The notes beneath the pieces are model-generated. The model ran no database searches. It was not told the DNA's origin and worked only from the letters and a program-made list of their open reading frames with translations. The translations under genes and the position numbers were made by a program. DNA of 64,000 bases from Sequoia sempervirens. Taxonomy: Eukaryota > Streptophyta > Pinopsida > Cupressales > Cupressaceae. The stretch spans positions 217,925,765 to 217,989,764 of the forward strand of contig VDFB02373365.1 in assembly GCA_007258455.2 (NCBI GenBank), in the 5' to 3' direction. Shown piece after piece: positions 1 to 10,656 of the stretch; positions within the stretch are counted from its first letter, which is position 1, and every line of letters begins with the position of its first letter.

Positions 1-728
1 AATCTTAACCTTTTTCTTGAGTGCCATAAGAAATCCATGAATTAACACCTCATATTCTGCTACATTATTAGTACAATGAAATTGAAGTCTATGGGCTGCA
101 AAGAAGTTTTTACCTTTTGGGCTGATCAGTTCAAACCCTGCTCCAGCTCCATGTTTGGATTTAGATCCATCAAATCTGAGAGTCTAGCACTCAGCAGCTA
201 CAATCCTCTTTATCACATCGCTCAGCCTATTACTGTTGGATGATTCCTCAGACAGCATAGGTTTCTTTCTTTGATGCTCTTCCTGAGGGTCTTGCATATC
301 TGTCTTGACTGCCAGGGTTAGATTTATGCATTTCTGTACTCGTTCTACTGTTGTTTGGCATAAACAACACTCCAACTTTGAATGGGAAGCATTATGAACT
401 CTACACTAATTAGGTAAGAGTAATTCTTCGAAGCTTGTCCTTCTGCCTAGGTGAATTTGATTTTTGACACACTATCTGATGAATTCTTCGAAGCTGTCTA
501 GTAGGCTAATCTGATTACCTTGAGATTCTTCTTCATTAATCGATTCTGTCAGAATAGTAGCATTGCTGGATTCTGTCTCTGTATCAATAGACATCGTATG
601 TAGCATCAACACCTCCTCTGAGTCTGACTTCTCATAAGGAGTTGACAGTATATAATTTCTCATGCCCACTTCCACTATCAGAACTTCATTTGAAGTATTT
701 TGGTACTCCATAATCATGTATTTCATTC
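1..728 (-). pseudogene. Spacer and Tat-type RNase H (aRNH), partial, element E1
   Basis: The reading frame runs right to left and leaves the window at position 1. The last 61 codons are an RNase H of the kind carried as a second RNase H by Tat-lineage Ty3 elements: FDGSKSKHGAG begins near 170 and TNNVAEYEVL near 75. The Asp of FDG and the Glu of AEYE are the expected metal-binding residues. In front of it, about 180 codons (184-728) form an acidic spacer with no domain I recognise. The spacer stays in the same frame as the protease to its right and the RNase H to its left, with in-frame stops near 180, 410 and 470. No reverse transcriptase lies between protease and RNase H, which is abnormal for a Ty3 polyprotein. 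The word SFEE occurs twice about 60 bases apart (near 425 and 485), a small internal duplication. Confidence 0.8.
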
Positions 729-1512
729 TTGGTTCTCTCTTAATTCTGATCTGATTTGGTACCCCTTTCTAGGGAAGCCACATGTGAGAGTGGTTAGTAG
801 ATACATATCCATTTAAGGCCTTAATAAAATTTCTTCCTAGAATCAGGCCATACGCATCAGGGATGTCAGCAACTTGAATATTGATAACCTGCCGAATCCT
901 TGGATCAAAAGCTACTTGCATGTGAATCATATTCAATTCTCCCACCACATTTACTTCAGTTCAATCCAACTGAGTTACCTTCTTCTGGGATTCAACAGGT
1001 GTAATTCCTAAAGCTCTACATATTCCAAATGGCATCACATTGGTAGAAGCACTAGAATCTAGTAAACAATTATGTAAATTCTTACTAAATATGTGTACAG
1101 AGATCAGAAATGGTGGGGTCTCTGTCTTCCCTTGAAACAAAGTTGGTTGGGTATCCACCTGGGTCACTTGAGTCTTGTCCTTCTCTTTTCCTTTATCTCT
1201 AGGGGGCAAGTTAGTCCGACTGTGGGCCTAGTTTTGTGTCTTCACAGACTGAGAACAAGAAATCTTGCTGATATCCTGACTAGGAGATTTATCTAGGGAC
1301 ACTGGGTGTGCATCATAAGTACCTAGAACTGCCTTCCTAATTGTAGGGAACCTCAGTAACTCAAATGTTGAAAGATTTACCTTTAATTTCTTGAATTCCT
1401 CTATGACATACGAAGCCATTTTCTCCTCGCTTAGATTCATAGGGACCTCCCTGGAAGATTCCTCCACCTTATCTTTACTTACTTGAACAATTTTCTCTTT
1501 CTGTGAGTCCAT
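729..1512 (-). pseudogene. Ty3/gypsy retropepsin-type protease, element E1
   Basis: This segment is in frame with the gag to its right. The active-site motif is seen as LLDSSASTNVMP, with the Asp codon near 1057-1059. The family normally has Asp-Ser/Thr-Gly, and here the Gly is Ser, so the enzyme is probably dead. The flap and C-terminal half are recognisable near 800-900 as AYGLILGRNFIKALNG, where family members have LILGRxW/FL. The N-terminal part (1228-1512) is a Lys/Glu-rich linker that includes STFELLRFPTIRKAVLGTYD, a gag-to-protease connection. In-frame stops occur near 960 and 1210. In a working element this protease would cleave the gag-pol polyprotein inside the particle. Confidence 0.8.
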
Positions 1513-3590
1513 TTAAGCTTGTCCTTCCTTCACAAGGTACTGTCTAGAAACATGTGGAAATGATAGATTATTACTAGCATTAGGATCTAGAGGGGTACTA
1601 AAATTATTAGGAGGAATGGAGGTAGTGAAAGGTCCCCCAGCCTGTGGACGCCTATGAGGCATATCTCTCAAACCTTGCCTCTAGAACATCTGTACTTCTT
1701 CAACATAAGCTTCTTCCTTATCCAGAGGGCCATTATCATTCATTGCTTCCTCATTGAATAACCAAGCAACCTCATCTCCATTGTAGATTTGATCTGTTTT
1801 CCCCTCTTGGGAATCAGATTCCTCTTCTGGAACATTTTCTTCGCCTGTTGGAAAAGGAGCATGGTTTAATACCAACACAGGATAGTCGTAAGGGTTTGAG
1901 GGAACAATCTCTTGACCATTTGCATTATTTTCTACCTCATACTAGAAAATAGAGGCCGCAGTCTGGAACTCTGGACATTCTAACTCCGAATGCTGACCTG
2001 TCTTGTGGAGCCTACACCATCTTGACAAGGCAGCTTCAGCCAAATATACACCACTGGGAGGCTTGTCTTGACTGACTGGCTGATTTGCAGATTGGTTGAC
2101 AATTTGATTGACTGGTTGATCCAATGGAGTGGGGACTCCTCCATTATTGGGTCCTATATTCCATGTCTTGCTCTATCCCTGTGATTTCCTCCTATCAAAT
2201 CCTGGTCCACCACCTTGTCCTCTATCAAAAAATTTCCTCCTATCATTGTTGTATCCTCTGTCATTGTTGTAACCCCTATCCTGATTATATTCCCTATCAT
2301 TATTGTAGCCCCTTTCATTACGCTGTCCTCTATCAAAATTCTGTCCCTATGGAAATTCTCTATTTTGATTGGATTGTATATTCTTCTGAGCAGCTTGTAA
2401 TTGGTTGTTTTGATTCATGAGGTAAGTCACCTCTAGGTTCAACTTCTTTATCTGCTCAGCCATTTCGTCAATCCTATCCTTATTTGGATCTCCATAAGGG
2501 GTTTGGCTTGGATTACTCCGAGGAGGAATAGGAATTGTAGCAGATCCTATAGACTGATGTAACACTTCAAAATTCTGCAAATAGGTAGGGAAACCGGTTA
2601 GTTGCTGCTGATACAGGGGCTGGTTAACCTGCTGCTAGGGAAAATTCATCATAGGAGAGACCTAGCTCATGGGGGGACCAGGATGTGGCACTAAAGGTAA
2701 TTGAGGTACTGGATTCATGATTGGAGTATGATTGGTGAGTGCCTGATTTACTACCTGAATCTGATTTGGATGTGCAATTGGTCCTAAAGAAGGCAACGGT
2801 CCAGTCACATGTTGCCTTAGATCTGTGCTAAGCTTAATAACTTCTGTATAGGCATTGGTTAAGTTAGCTGGAGGGTTGGGTTTCCACTTTAGAAAGGTTG
2901 CTGTAAGGCTGTCCAAGGCTTCATAATAGACTCCTAGAGCTGTATTATTGTCTAAAACATAAGGGTCTTGAAGTCTGGTGTACGCTTGGTGAAACCTATT
3001 ATTGAAACTAGATATTGGTTCATTAACCTCTTTCTTGACTCTAGTGAATTGCAGATACAATTCATTGGCACTGATGGGCATTCTGAACTTATGTAAAAAG
3101 GCAGTTTCAAGATCATTCCAGTTAAGAATCGAACCAGATGGGAGGTGATTGTACCAATAAAATGCCTCTTCTCCTAGTGAATAAGGGAACAACCTACATG
3201 CAACATCCTCATGAACAATCACTTTATCCTTGAGACAGGTTTGAAAGATCCTTATATGTTCTTCCATAGTCCTGTTTGGGTCATTAACATGGAATTTTGA
3301 ACAAAAGTGCTCAGGGTTTTTGGGCATAACATTGTAGGCATTGAAAAACAAGGGAGATGGATTATTAGCAAGGAAGGCCATTGGAAAAAGTTGGGGTGGT
3401 GGTTGTGGTTGATTAATGATAGGCTAGGGTTGCTGAATGGGAACTGCCTCAGGGATGGGTATGGCCTCAACCTCTGGAAATGAAGATGCAGATGATACGG
3501 TTGAAGGGATGGGCGATGATGATTCTCCCCTTTCTCAAGTTCTTCTTGATCAGGAGAGATGGCGTTTAAGAAACAATCCAGTGTGTTCAT
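1513..3590 (-). pseudogene. Ty3/gypsy (Tat-like) gag, element E1
   Basis: The likely start is the ATG at 3588-3590 (MNTLDCFLNAISPDQEELE), about 10 bases after the primer-binding site. One frameshift near 3,530 moves into the main frame, which then runs to the left end of the window. The retrotransposon gag (capsid) domain is clear at 2,750-3,330: RIFQTCLKD, LFPYSLGEEAFYWYNHLP, LETAFLHKFRMP and EPISSFNNRFHQAYTR. It is followed by a Pro/Gln/Asn-rich stretch, a coiled-coil-like segment (2,400-2,500) and a degenerate zinc-binding motif, CRLHKTGQHSELECPEF (about 1,960-2,020). At least six in-frame stops (for example near 1,680, 1,940, 2,580 and 2,660) show that it is dead. The product would package element RNA. 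Confidence 0.82.
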
Positions 3591-3597
3591 TCAGGCT

Positions 3598-3612
3598 CTC
3601 CTTCTAGCGCCA
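3598..3612 (-). other. Primer-binding site, element E1
   Basis: On the minus strand the bases read TGGCGCTAGAAGGAG. They lie 3 bases after an LTR-like end (TCAACA at 3616) and just before the gag start. The TGGCGC start and the position are typical of tRNA primer-binding sites in plant Ty3 elements. I have not matched it to a particular tRNA. Confidence 0.6.
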
Positions 3613-3615
3613 ATC

Positions 3616-4708
3616 TGTTGATGGTTTTTTCTACATAGCAACAACTTAGACAGAAAATGGTATTCTATCTCTCTTGAAAGATAATCTTCAACAATAAATT
3701 GCTGAAAATCACCCCAAGGTCTCTTGGGTGTCAGGTCATGACAATGCATAAACAACTCAGATAAAATGTGAAAATGCTGGTAATCACAATCATACCTTAC
3801 TCCAAGCAGACTGTATCTTTTCAATTTATCAAATCTTGCAATATGATGATCTTAGATCCTAAGTCTAACCAAATGATAAAGAAACAGCAAAAGATAAGGG
3901 TGCAAAGATATAATGAGATCTAAACTATTTCTAAGATGAACAATGCAAATGACAGATATCTAGAATGGACCAATCTCAAATAACCAATCCTTGCTTAACC
4001 CACAATGCAATATCACAAGAATGGTGCAATCCTCTAAGGTATATAGATTTTTAGATCATATACTTTCATCCACAATCGAACTAAGCACAAAATAGATATA
4101 TGGTCTAGGTTGACTTCACCAGCCTACTACAATCAGATAGTTACTAGGAGTATAGACCAGAGATTGCTACAAACATTCCAAGTATGAAATCATGAACATT
4201 ATTCACCAAACTAATCTAATTCTAAATCTAAAACTAAAACTTAGATCTTTAAGCAATTTCAAAGATGGAATAACAGGAACCATGCAGAATAAGCCAACAC
4301 AAAAGAATTCACCAGAGAAGCCACAATTCCTTCAATTGTATTAGATTACCAAGATGCAGCAACAATTCCACTGTTCTGTTACAATATTTGCTTCAAGAAC
4401 TATCTATTTTCTACTACAAAATGCTCTAACTCTTTTCTAATCTAGCTTGTCTCTATTATCTTTCAACTAACTCTCTCTTACAATGAGGCAAGAATGCCCT
4501 TTATAGAGAATCCTCAAAACATGTCGGCCCAACCAAACATTTACAAAATAAAGAAGTAGCCCTAAACAAGTCGGCCTTAGGAATTTCAAAATAAGGCACA
4601 CATTAAATTTCAATACGTCATCAAGGTCAGCCCAAACACATTCCTCAATGCAGCCCAGATCAACACATGCCCTATAATAATAAGGAAGCACAAATCTCAA
4701 AATTGGCA
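3616..4708 (-). repeat. LTR (candidate), element E1 / ORF-X1 unit
   Basis: On the minus strand the segment ends with TCAACA directly before the PBS. It starts either with TG at 4708, touching the stop codon of ORF-X1, or with TGTTGA at 4665, which would pair exactly with the TCAACA end. It holds a TATA box at 4499-4506, followed by a C/T- and A-rich leader, the normal U3-R-U5 arrangement. The U3 part contains three GTCGGCC-like words (4,520-4,625). Small ORFs inside it, such as 4467-4709, look incidental. There is no second copy in the window, so both ends are inferred. Confidence 0.6.
4499..4506 (-). promoter_or_regulatory. TATA box of LTR promoter
   Basis: The minus strand reads CTATAAAG in the context TCTCTATAAAGGGCATTC. 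Transcription would start about 30 bases to the left, near 4,470, and run toward gag at 3,590. It sits where an LTR promoter is expected. Confidence 0.55.
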
Positions 4709-7700
4709 TTAACTACTGCCTCCCTTATCCTTGTTCTGATCCAATGCCTCATGAACCTTCAAAAATACTCTATCTAGCTCAGCAATAGGTGGCAAAGGTA
4801 GGATCTTGAGCTGACATTCAATGAAGCCAATTTCTTCCCTTGACTGCTTAACAATTTTATCCCACTCACCTTTATTTACCTGATATTTGTCTACCATAGC
4901 CAAGTAAGTTGCCGCATCATCAAGTTGGTGCCCTGTTATAACATTTTCAGAATCAGGGGCATAGACATCATGCCACCATTCCCTCAATTGTTCTAGGCTT
5001 AGGTACTTAGGGGAAATCTTCCTCCTGCTAGTCATTATCTCGAAAAATGCAATACATCCCTCATAAACACCAGTCAGATCACCATCCATCTATTTCTTTC
5101 ACTTATGGATCTTCCTAATGTCTTTCTGTCAAATTTGCAAGGCCTCGAACCATTCCCAAGGCTCATTAAGTCTGGATGGAGGAAGGATTCCATCTACAAC
5201 CAACTGATCCTTACCATACTCCATAATCACTTTAGATTTCTGCAATAGAAGGTGAATATCCTCCTTGTCTTGAGATAAAACATGTTCTAACAAGTCCTTG
5301 GCTCTTACTGCATCCTTTCCAATCGAAAGGATTTCCTTTATTGCATCATCTCCTTTCACTTCGACATCCTTCAACCAATCCATTGTAGTCTGGGTAGAAG
5401 TCTTCATCCTCTAAATTTCAGAAATAGTTTCCTTAGGCAAGAAACCAACAGCAGTAGAAGAAGATGGGTGAAGAGATTGCAAAGGCTTCATTAAGTCCTC
5501 TAGACACTTCTTAAGCCTCTCATTTTCCCTTTTAATCTCATGCTTGGACTGTGTCTCTTTCCTTAATCTCCCAATTATTACTGCACTGGACCCTTCGTAC
5601 TCTTCAATATCTTGCTCCATAGAGGTTGGTCCAAGATTGATAGTCTGTACATTATAATATTTTCCAGTGACCTCATCTTTACTCATACCAGTAGCAGGGG
5701 TGGCAATATGAATGACCCTGTTACTTGCTTCATCCCTCTCTATCTTTGAAACTACCTTAGCCATTTTCTTCTTCTTACCTTTGCCAGTCTTGGCCAACAT
5801 CTCATCCCAATCGAGGGGGTATCCTCAATAATGACTTGTTTCTTTCTTGTAATTTCCTTATCCAACCAATCTAAGACAATAGGATCTACCCGAATTTCAT
5901 CTGTCTTGGCCTCCTCATGTGGTTCTGCTATTTCATCCTTTTCCACCTCATGAGACTGATCACTTTGATCACCTAGCTCGGGCTCTTCTTCTTGTAGAGG
6001 TGATGGGGTCTTAATAGGTGCATCCTTCTTCTCAGGAGATTTGTTGCCTTTGCTGCTGGTAGGAGAATCTTCATACTGTACTAGTGGAGAAGGGTGCACT
6101 TGCACACCTTCCACCTCAAGCTCAGTTGCTGCACCAAAGAGTTATCCTTCCTTGAATGGTTATGCCTCCCCACTAGTCTCATGCTCTTCAGGAGTCACCT
6201 ACTCAGGTACACTTGGTGAAGGGGAAGTAGCCTTTTTTTTCTCCACAATGGACGTCGTTAGAAGAGGATCTGTCTTTTGTAGGGTCTCCTTGGGAGATGG
6301 AGTCCTTGATTTCCTTGAGTAAACTCTGGTTTTCTCTCCCGAGCTTTCCACTTCAACCACTGGAGGCTTTTCCTTATCCTTGGAGGTTTCTTGATCTTTC
6401 TTCTATGAGCCCCTAGTTTTCTTTGTCCTTTTTGGCTCTAGAGGGATATCTTCTTTCTCTGCTTGCTCAAGTTCCTCCTCCTCTACAGACTTACCTATTC
6501 TCAAGGTTTGGCTTCTCTTCTTTCCCTTTGGTTTCCTCTTCTATTCTGGATCACTTTCCTTTGGGCCTCTGATTTTAATTTTGAAGGGCGAGCTCACTTT
6601 AGTTTTCCTTTTGGGATCTTCTTCCCCGGATTCCTCTGAGGTAGAAAGAGGATTTAGATTTCCCATTAAATTGAAGGTACAAGGTACCTTCTCACTTTCC
6701 AGCTCCCAAACTTTGTGTTTCAACCATGACATGGTAAACTTCATGACAGGGGCCATCAGGTCTTCCAACTTAGTTACCTCATTTTCAGCCCAATTTATCT
6801 CTCCAATCGATCTATCCTTGACCGACTCATATGCATGATCCTACACCAGATTCCCATCATCCTCCAACTGGTCAGGGATCAACTTAACATTGTATAGTCT
6901 GATCACATCAACTAGAAGCCTAGAGTATCTTTTCTTCCTCGCCTCAAAGTCATCTTTGACATTTGCCCAGTAATCCTCTAGGTCATCCTTGTGATGGTAC
7001 TCTTTGGTGGCCTTCTTCTGCGCTTCTCCAATGATGTCAAAATTTGTCCTTTTAGAGTGGAAAGAGAAACCATATGTACTCAATTCATCCCCTGATGCAT
7101 GAGCCAATTGAATTGAAGGACAAACCTCACTTATGCCAATTTTTAGAGGGAAATCTCCACCAAACCCTGTCTTATGCTTTGCCTTTTTAACAATAGCATC
7201 GAACTCACATATCTGCCTTGTAACCTCCAATAGCACAATGTGGTCAGTGGGATATCTAGGCAACCTGTATGGAGCAGTTTGACATCTGTCAATTCTAATG
7301 TAGGAGAGAGTGGGAAACTGTATGAACCAAGCTCCATATTTCTTTATTAACTCTTTGGCTCCATCAGACAATCTCACATGTTCTGCATTTTGGAGGAACC
7401 TGGTAATATGCATTGTGAATGCATCATTTGCCCTTCTAAAATGTTGATGTCCTAGATGAAATTCCGGGTATATGTCATAGACTATATCTTGTCCAAATGT
7501 CCCCTTTGGATTTAAACCCCTGTATGGGTAGAATCTAGCCAACACATATATCACATAGGAGGACATGGTAATATTCTTTATTTCCAGCACATCTCTTAAC
7601 TACCTATCAATCATTGCACTGATGAGTCCTGCCCAATGGTAATTAATACCTTGCTCAATCTTATTGATCACATGCACCATCCAGTTCTCCAGTACTCCAG

Positions 7701-8316
7701 CACTCTTCAAACTGGCCACTCTACTCAATAGTGTGATTGCATCATATATGTCTAGTCTGAATTTGATCTTATGTAATTGCTTGGGTAGTTTGGAAAAATG
7801 AGACTTCAGTTTCTCCAACCAAGAATTAATCATCTACTGGGCTTTGGTGGGCTCATCTTCATAGTATGTTCTGGCCAAGTCCATGTCCAAGGCACACACA
7901 CATGGCAAGTCTAGCATATCAAATGCTTGGGCAATAGAAACTGGATTGAAGTTTTCCAAGACCCTTCCTTCGGTGCTCATGACCCTCTGTGTGTCAAAGT
8001 CATATTGCCGTGCACATTCCAGTATCAACTCATAGCACTAGATTGTAGGAGGGAATCCTGCCACATGGACCAATCCAAACTTCATCATCCCCTTGGTTAG
8101 GGCCGATAGATCCTGCTGAGCTGTTCTTGCCTTAAATTCCTCATACCTCCATGCTCATACATTAGTGTCAGAGACCTCAGACCATACAAAAGATATCTTA
8201 TTGTTAGGCACCTGGCTCTTTGTATCCAATCTCAATCTTTATGTCTTTGTAACTGAGGATCCTTAAGTATCACCCTTTGACTTTCCTGCAGCAGCCTTGC
8301 TTGATTTAGCCTGCAT
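4709..8316 (-). pseudogene. ORF-X1, unrecognised ~1,200-codon coding relic
   Basis: I do not recognise this protein. The start is probably the ATG at 8314-8316 (MQAKSSKAAAGKSKG). One frame holds from there to about 5,800, with stops (for example near 8,027, 7,835, 7,595 and 6,840). After one frameshift, the second frame runs to the TAA at 4709-4711. The N-terminal third (8,316-6,850) looks globular, with YELILECARQYDFDTQRVMS and FIQFPTLSYIRIDRCQTAPY. The middle (6,800-5,750) is rich in Glu, Lys, Ser and Pro and looks disordered. The C-terminal third has a helical segment (KRENERLKKCLEDLMKPL, near 5,510-5,450) and a second compact part ending DQNKDKGGSS. It is homologous to ORF-X2 at 58,483-62,135 and nearly identical in length. 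I see no RT, integrase, protease or zinc motif. It could be a retroelement 3'-terminal ORF, an ORF inside a long LTR, or a captured gene. Confidence 0.65.
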
Positions 8317-10080
8317 TCACAAAACAACCTCATGAATATTCATCTATCATCCATATTCCAATCAAAGGTTAGCTTGGAAAGCACATAAAACAATTAATAT
8401 CCATCATTAATCATCAATCTTTGAAAATATGAAAAATGAAGCAATCTGGGAAAATGAGGTAAACCGGGGAAATCCAGTTGGGGCGGAATTCAGATAAATC
8501 CAACCCAGACGGAATCCTATGGCCAAGACATCATTCATCAAATGAATAATTAATACGGGAAAAAGAGTTGTGTAACTACCATGAAATTCATTGATTAGCA
8601 ACAAAAAGTGGCCACTTAGCATTTTACTTCATCACCCCTAACATTGAAAATCAAAAGGAAATGGAACCAGGTAGGAAACCAGAAAAATCCGGATAGGTCG
8701 GACTTTCGCCGACCGCTCAAAATTTTGGGATTTATCACATTCCATGGATACGGTAGAAATCGGGAAAATCTGGGTGCACATAAATTCCACGGACACCTCA
8801 GAAACCTGACGATCGTTAATCACATGAATCATTAATCAGATGATCATGCAAACTTCCCTATTTGGATTCAGATGGTCATAAACTCAATCCCATTAAGCAA
8901 AACTTCGAATACACATGAATTTGGATTCCCAAACTCCACAAATGACTGATCCTCATGGCGAAGCGATGATGCTCTAAATTCAGTAACCAGCCCTCTGCCA
9001 TGAAAACCAGGATAAGCTCGATGTTTCAGACACTATCCCTGAAATGATCAGGCTAAAGTATGGTGAGATCCCTCAGGGTATGAGCAGAGCTGGGATAGAC
9101 ACAAAACATGAAAATCACGATAACTCTACCAAACCTGATAAATTCAGGCAAATAAACTGAAACCCTAATCTTCACAAAATATAGCAAATTGCAAGCCTAG
9201 AAGGTAAGTCCTACCCAAAACACCTATCCACAGTGGTATACCCAACATTCGATTGATAAATGAAAGCATGCATAGTGCAGGTGATAAAACTCGTGAAGAG
9301 GTGAGTCAACCCTAATTTGCCAAATACACACCATAAATGAGCAAGGGCTGACCTGAAATGAGTACTAATCAACTCGAAAGATTCAATTAAAGAGCAATCA
9401 AAAGGAGGATTCAACAAAGACTTACCATAGATCAATTCCGAATGAAGCCCAAACTCGAGGAGGTGACTGCGAAACAATGTGACCGAGCAATGGAAAACTC
9501 GACACCAGCGCTTAAGCAATCCACACGCAAGCAGCTCGAATCCAATAATCAAAGCTCAAATGAAAAATTTCAAGCGCCAAAGCAGATAGCAAGTGAATAA
9601 TGAAATCAAAAGGATGCTAAAAGGCCTTAAATCCACCTGCCCTCACGCCAGAGAAGATGTACTTCAAACATTAATGCGCGACAGGACATATCAAGGAAAT
9701 CCAGAAACCCGAGCCCAAAATAGAATTTTGGAAAAAACCAAGCCGAACGGATAATCCGGGTGAGCACAAATTCCATGGATAATGCATCCTTTAGGATTTT
9801 AACGCGGTTCGAGAAAATCCACCCGAGCCGGAAAATCTTGGATTCCAGCAGAAACCTAGACTTCAGAAATTTCAGCAATAGCCAGACAAAAGGACCAGGA
9901 TCCGGGAAAATCCGCCCAAGCTAGAAAATCCCAGACCCAGGTCAAAACCTGAATTTTGACTAAAACCCAAGTTTAACCAATTCAAACCTCAAGGTAAGAC
10001 CAAAGTCAACAAGGCCAACATCTCAAGACCTTGAAAAGACAAATCCAATAAAAACCAAAGGTCAAAAGACATTGTGAAAA
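8317..10080. other. No gene seen; region upstream of ORF-X1
   Basis: I find no coding region with recognisable content. The stretch has recurring words such as GGGAAAATCCGG and two similar blocks: 8,769-8,793 (CTGGGTGCACATAAATTCCA) and 9,755-9,780 (CCGGGTGAGCACAAATTCCA), each followed by GAAACCT-type words. It may be the 5' leader or the LTR of the ORF-X1 unit. The short ORFs (8644-8835, 9211-9552, 9627-9878) show no domain and no shared frame. Confidence 0.4.
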
Positions 10081-10656
10081 GAGGGTCCCTACTCCGAGTG
10101 GGGCGTGTGTGCAAAACTGCACAACAAGTCCCAGTCCTGATTTTCCACTGTCTCATACAAGATCAGGAACCTCATTTTTATGCTTTCTAAGCCTTCTAGT
10201 ATCATGTACTATAAGTCTGGAAAGTTTTGAGATCATTTGTTTTATGCATCTAGGTCAAAAACATCATTTAAGCATAATCATTTTTTAAATCATTTCAATT
10301 ACAAGCATTTTTGCATCTTAAATCATTGAAAATCTTTGAAATTTTACATTTGCATCTTAGGACTGCCTTATACAATACAAAGACCACCAAAATCCATCAG
10401 AAAAATTTGAAAAATCTCAAAAAAATCCCTACTAGGACTAAGTCACCACCTTGGGCGACTTAGTCCCTATTCAGCCTTGAAACTGCCTTTTACAGAGCTG
10501 AAAACCTTGTTTTTAAGCTTCTGTTTGGTGCCATTGCCTATCTATATCAATTGGTTGAGTTTTTGTAACATGCATTTCATTACATCTAGCCTAAATTAGC
10601 TCATTTCATGCATTGTTTAATTTCAAATTTGCATTTCCCACATTTCATATTTTAGG
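10081..10656 (+). repeat. Probable 5' LTR remnant of plus-strand Ty3 element E2
   Basis: This region carries a 30-base hairpin (10436-10465) that is found again in the 3' LTR of the same element at 20748-20777. It also has similar T-rich text (ATTTGCATTT, TTCATTACAT). I cannot place its ends and see no primer-binding site before the coding region. It is assigned by the shared hairpin and by its position in front of the gag-like frame. Confidence 0.45.
10436..10465 (+). repeat. 30-nt hairpin, copy 1
   Basis: The left arm GACTAAGTCACC and the right arm GGCGACTTAGTC are separated by 6 bases (ACCTTG). Eleven of the 12 arm positions pair exactly, and the remaining one is a C facing A. The same 30-base structure occurs at 20748, 21453 and, decayed, at 21578. 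Confidence 0.7.

Noticed and set aside
3591..3824. 77-codon minus-strand frame before the E1 gag
   Set aside because: It crosses the PBS and the LTR end; no motif.
4467..4709. 80-codon minus-strand frame after ORF-X1
   Set aside because: It spans the TATA box and U3 of the LTR; no domain, and it is probably chance.
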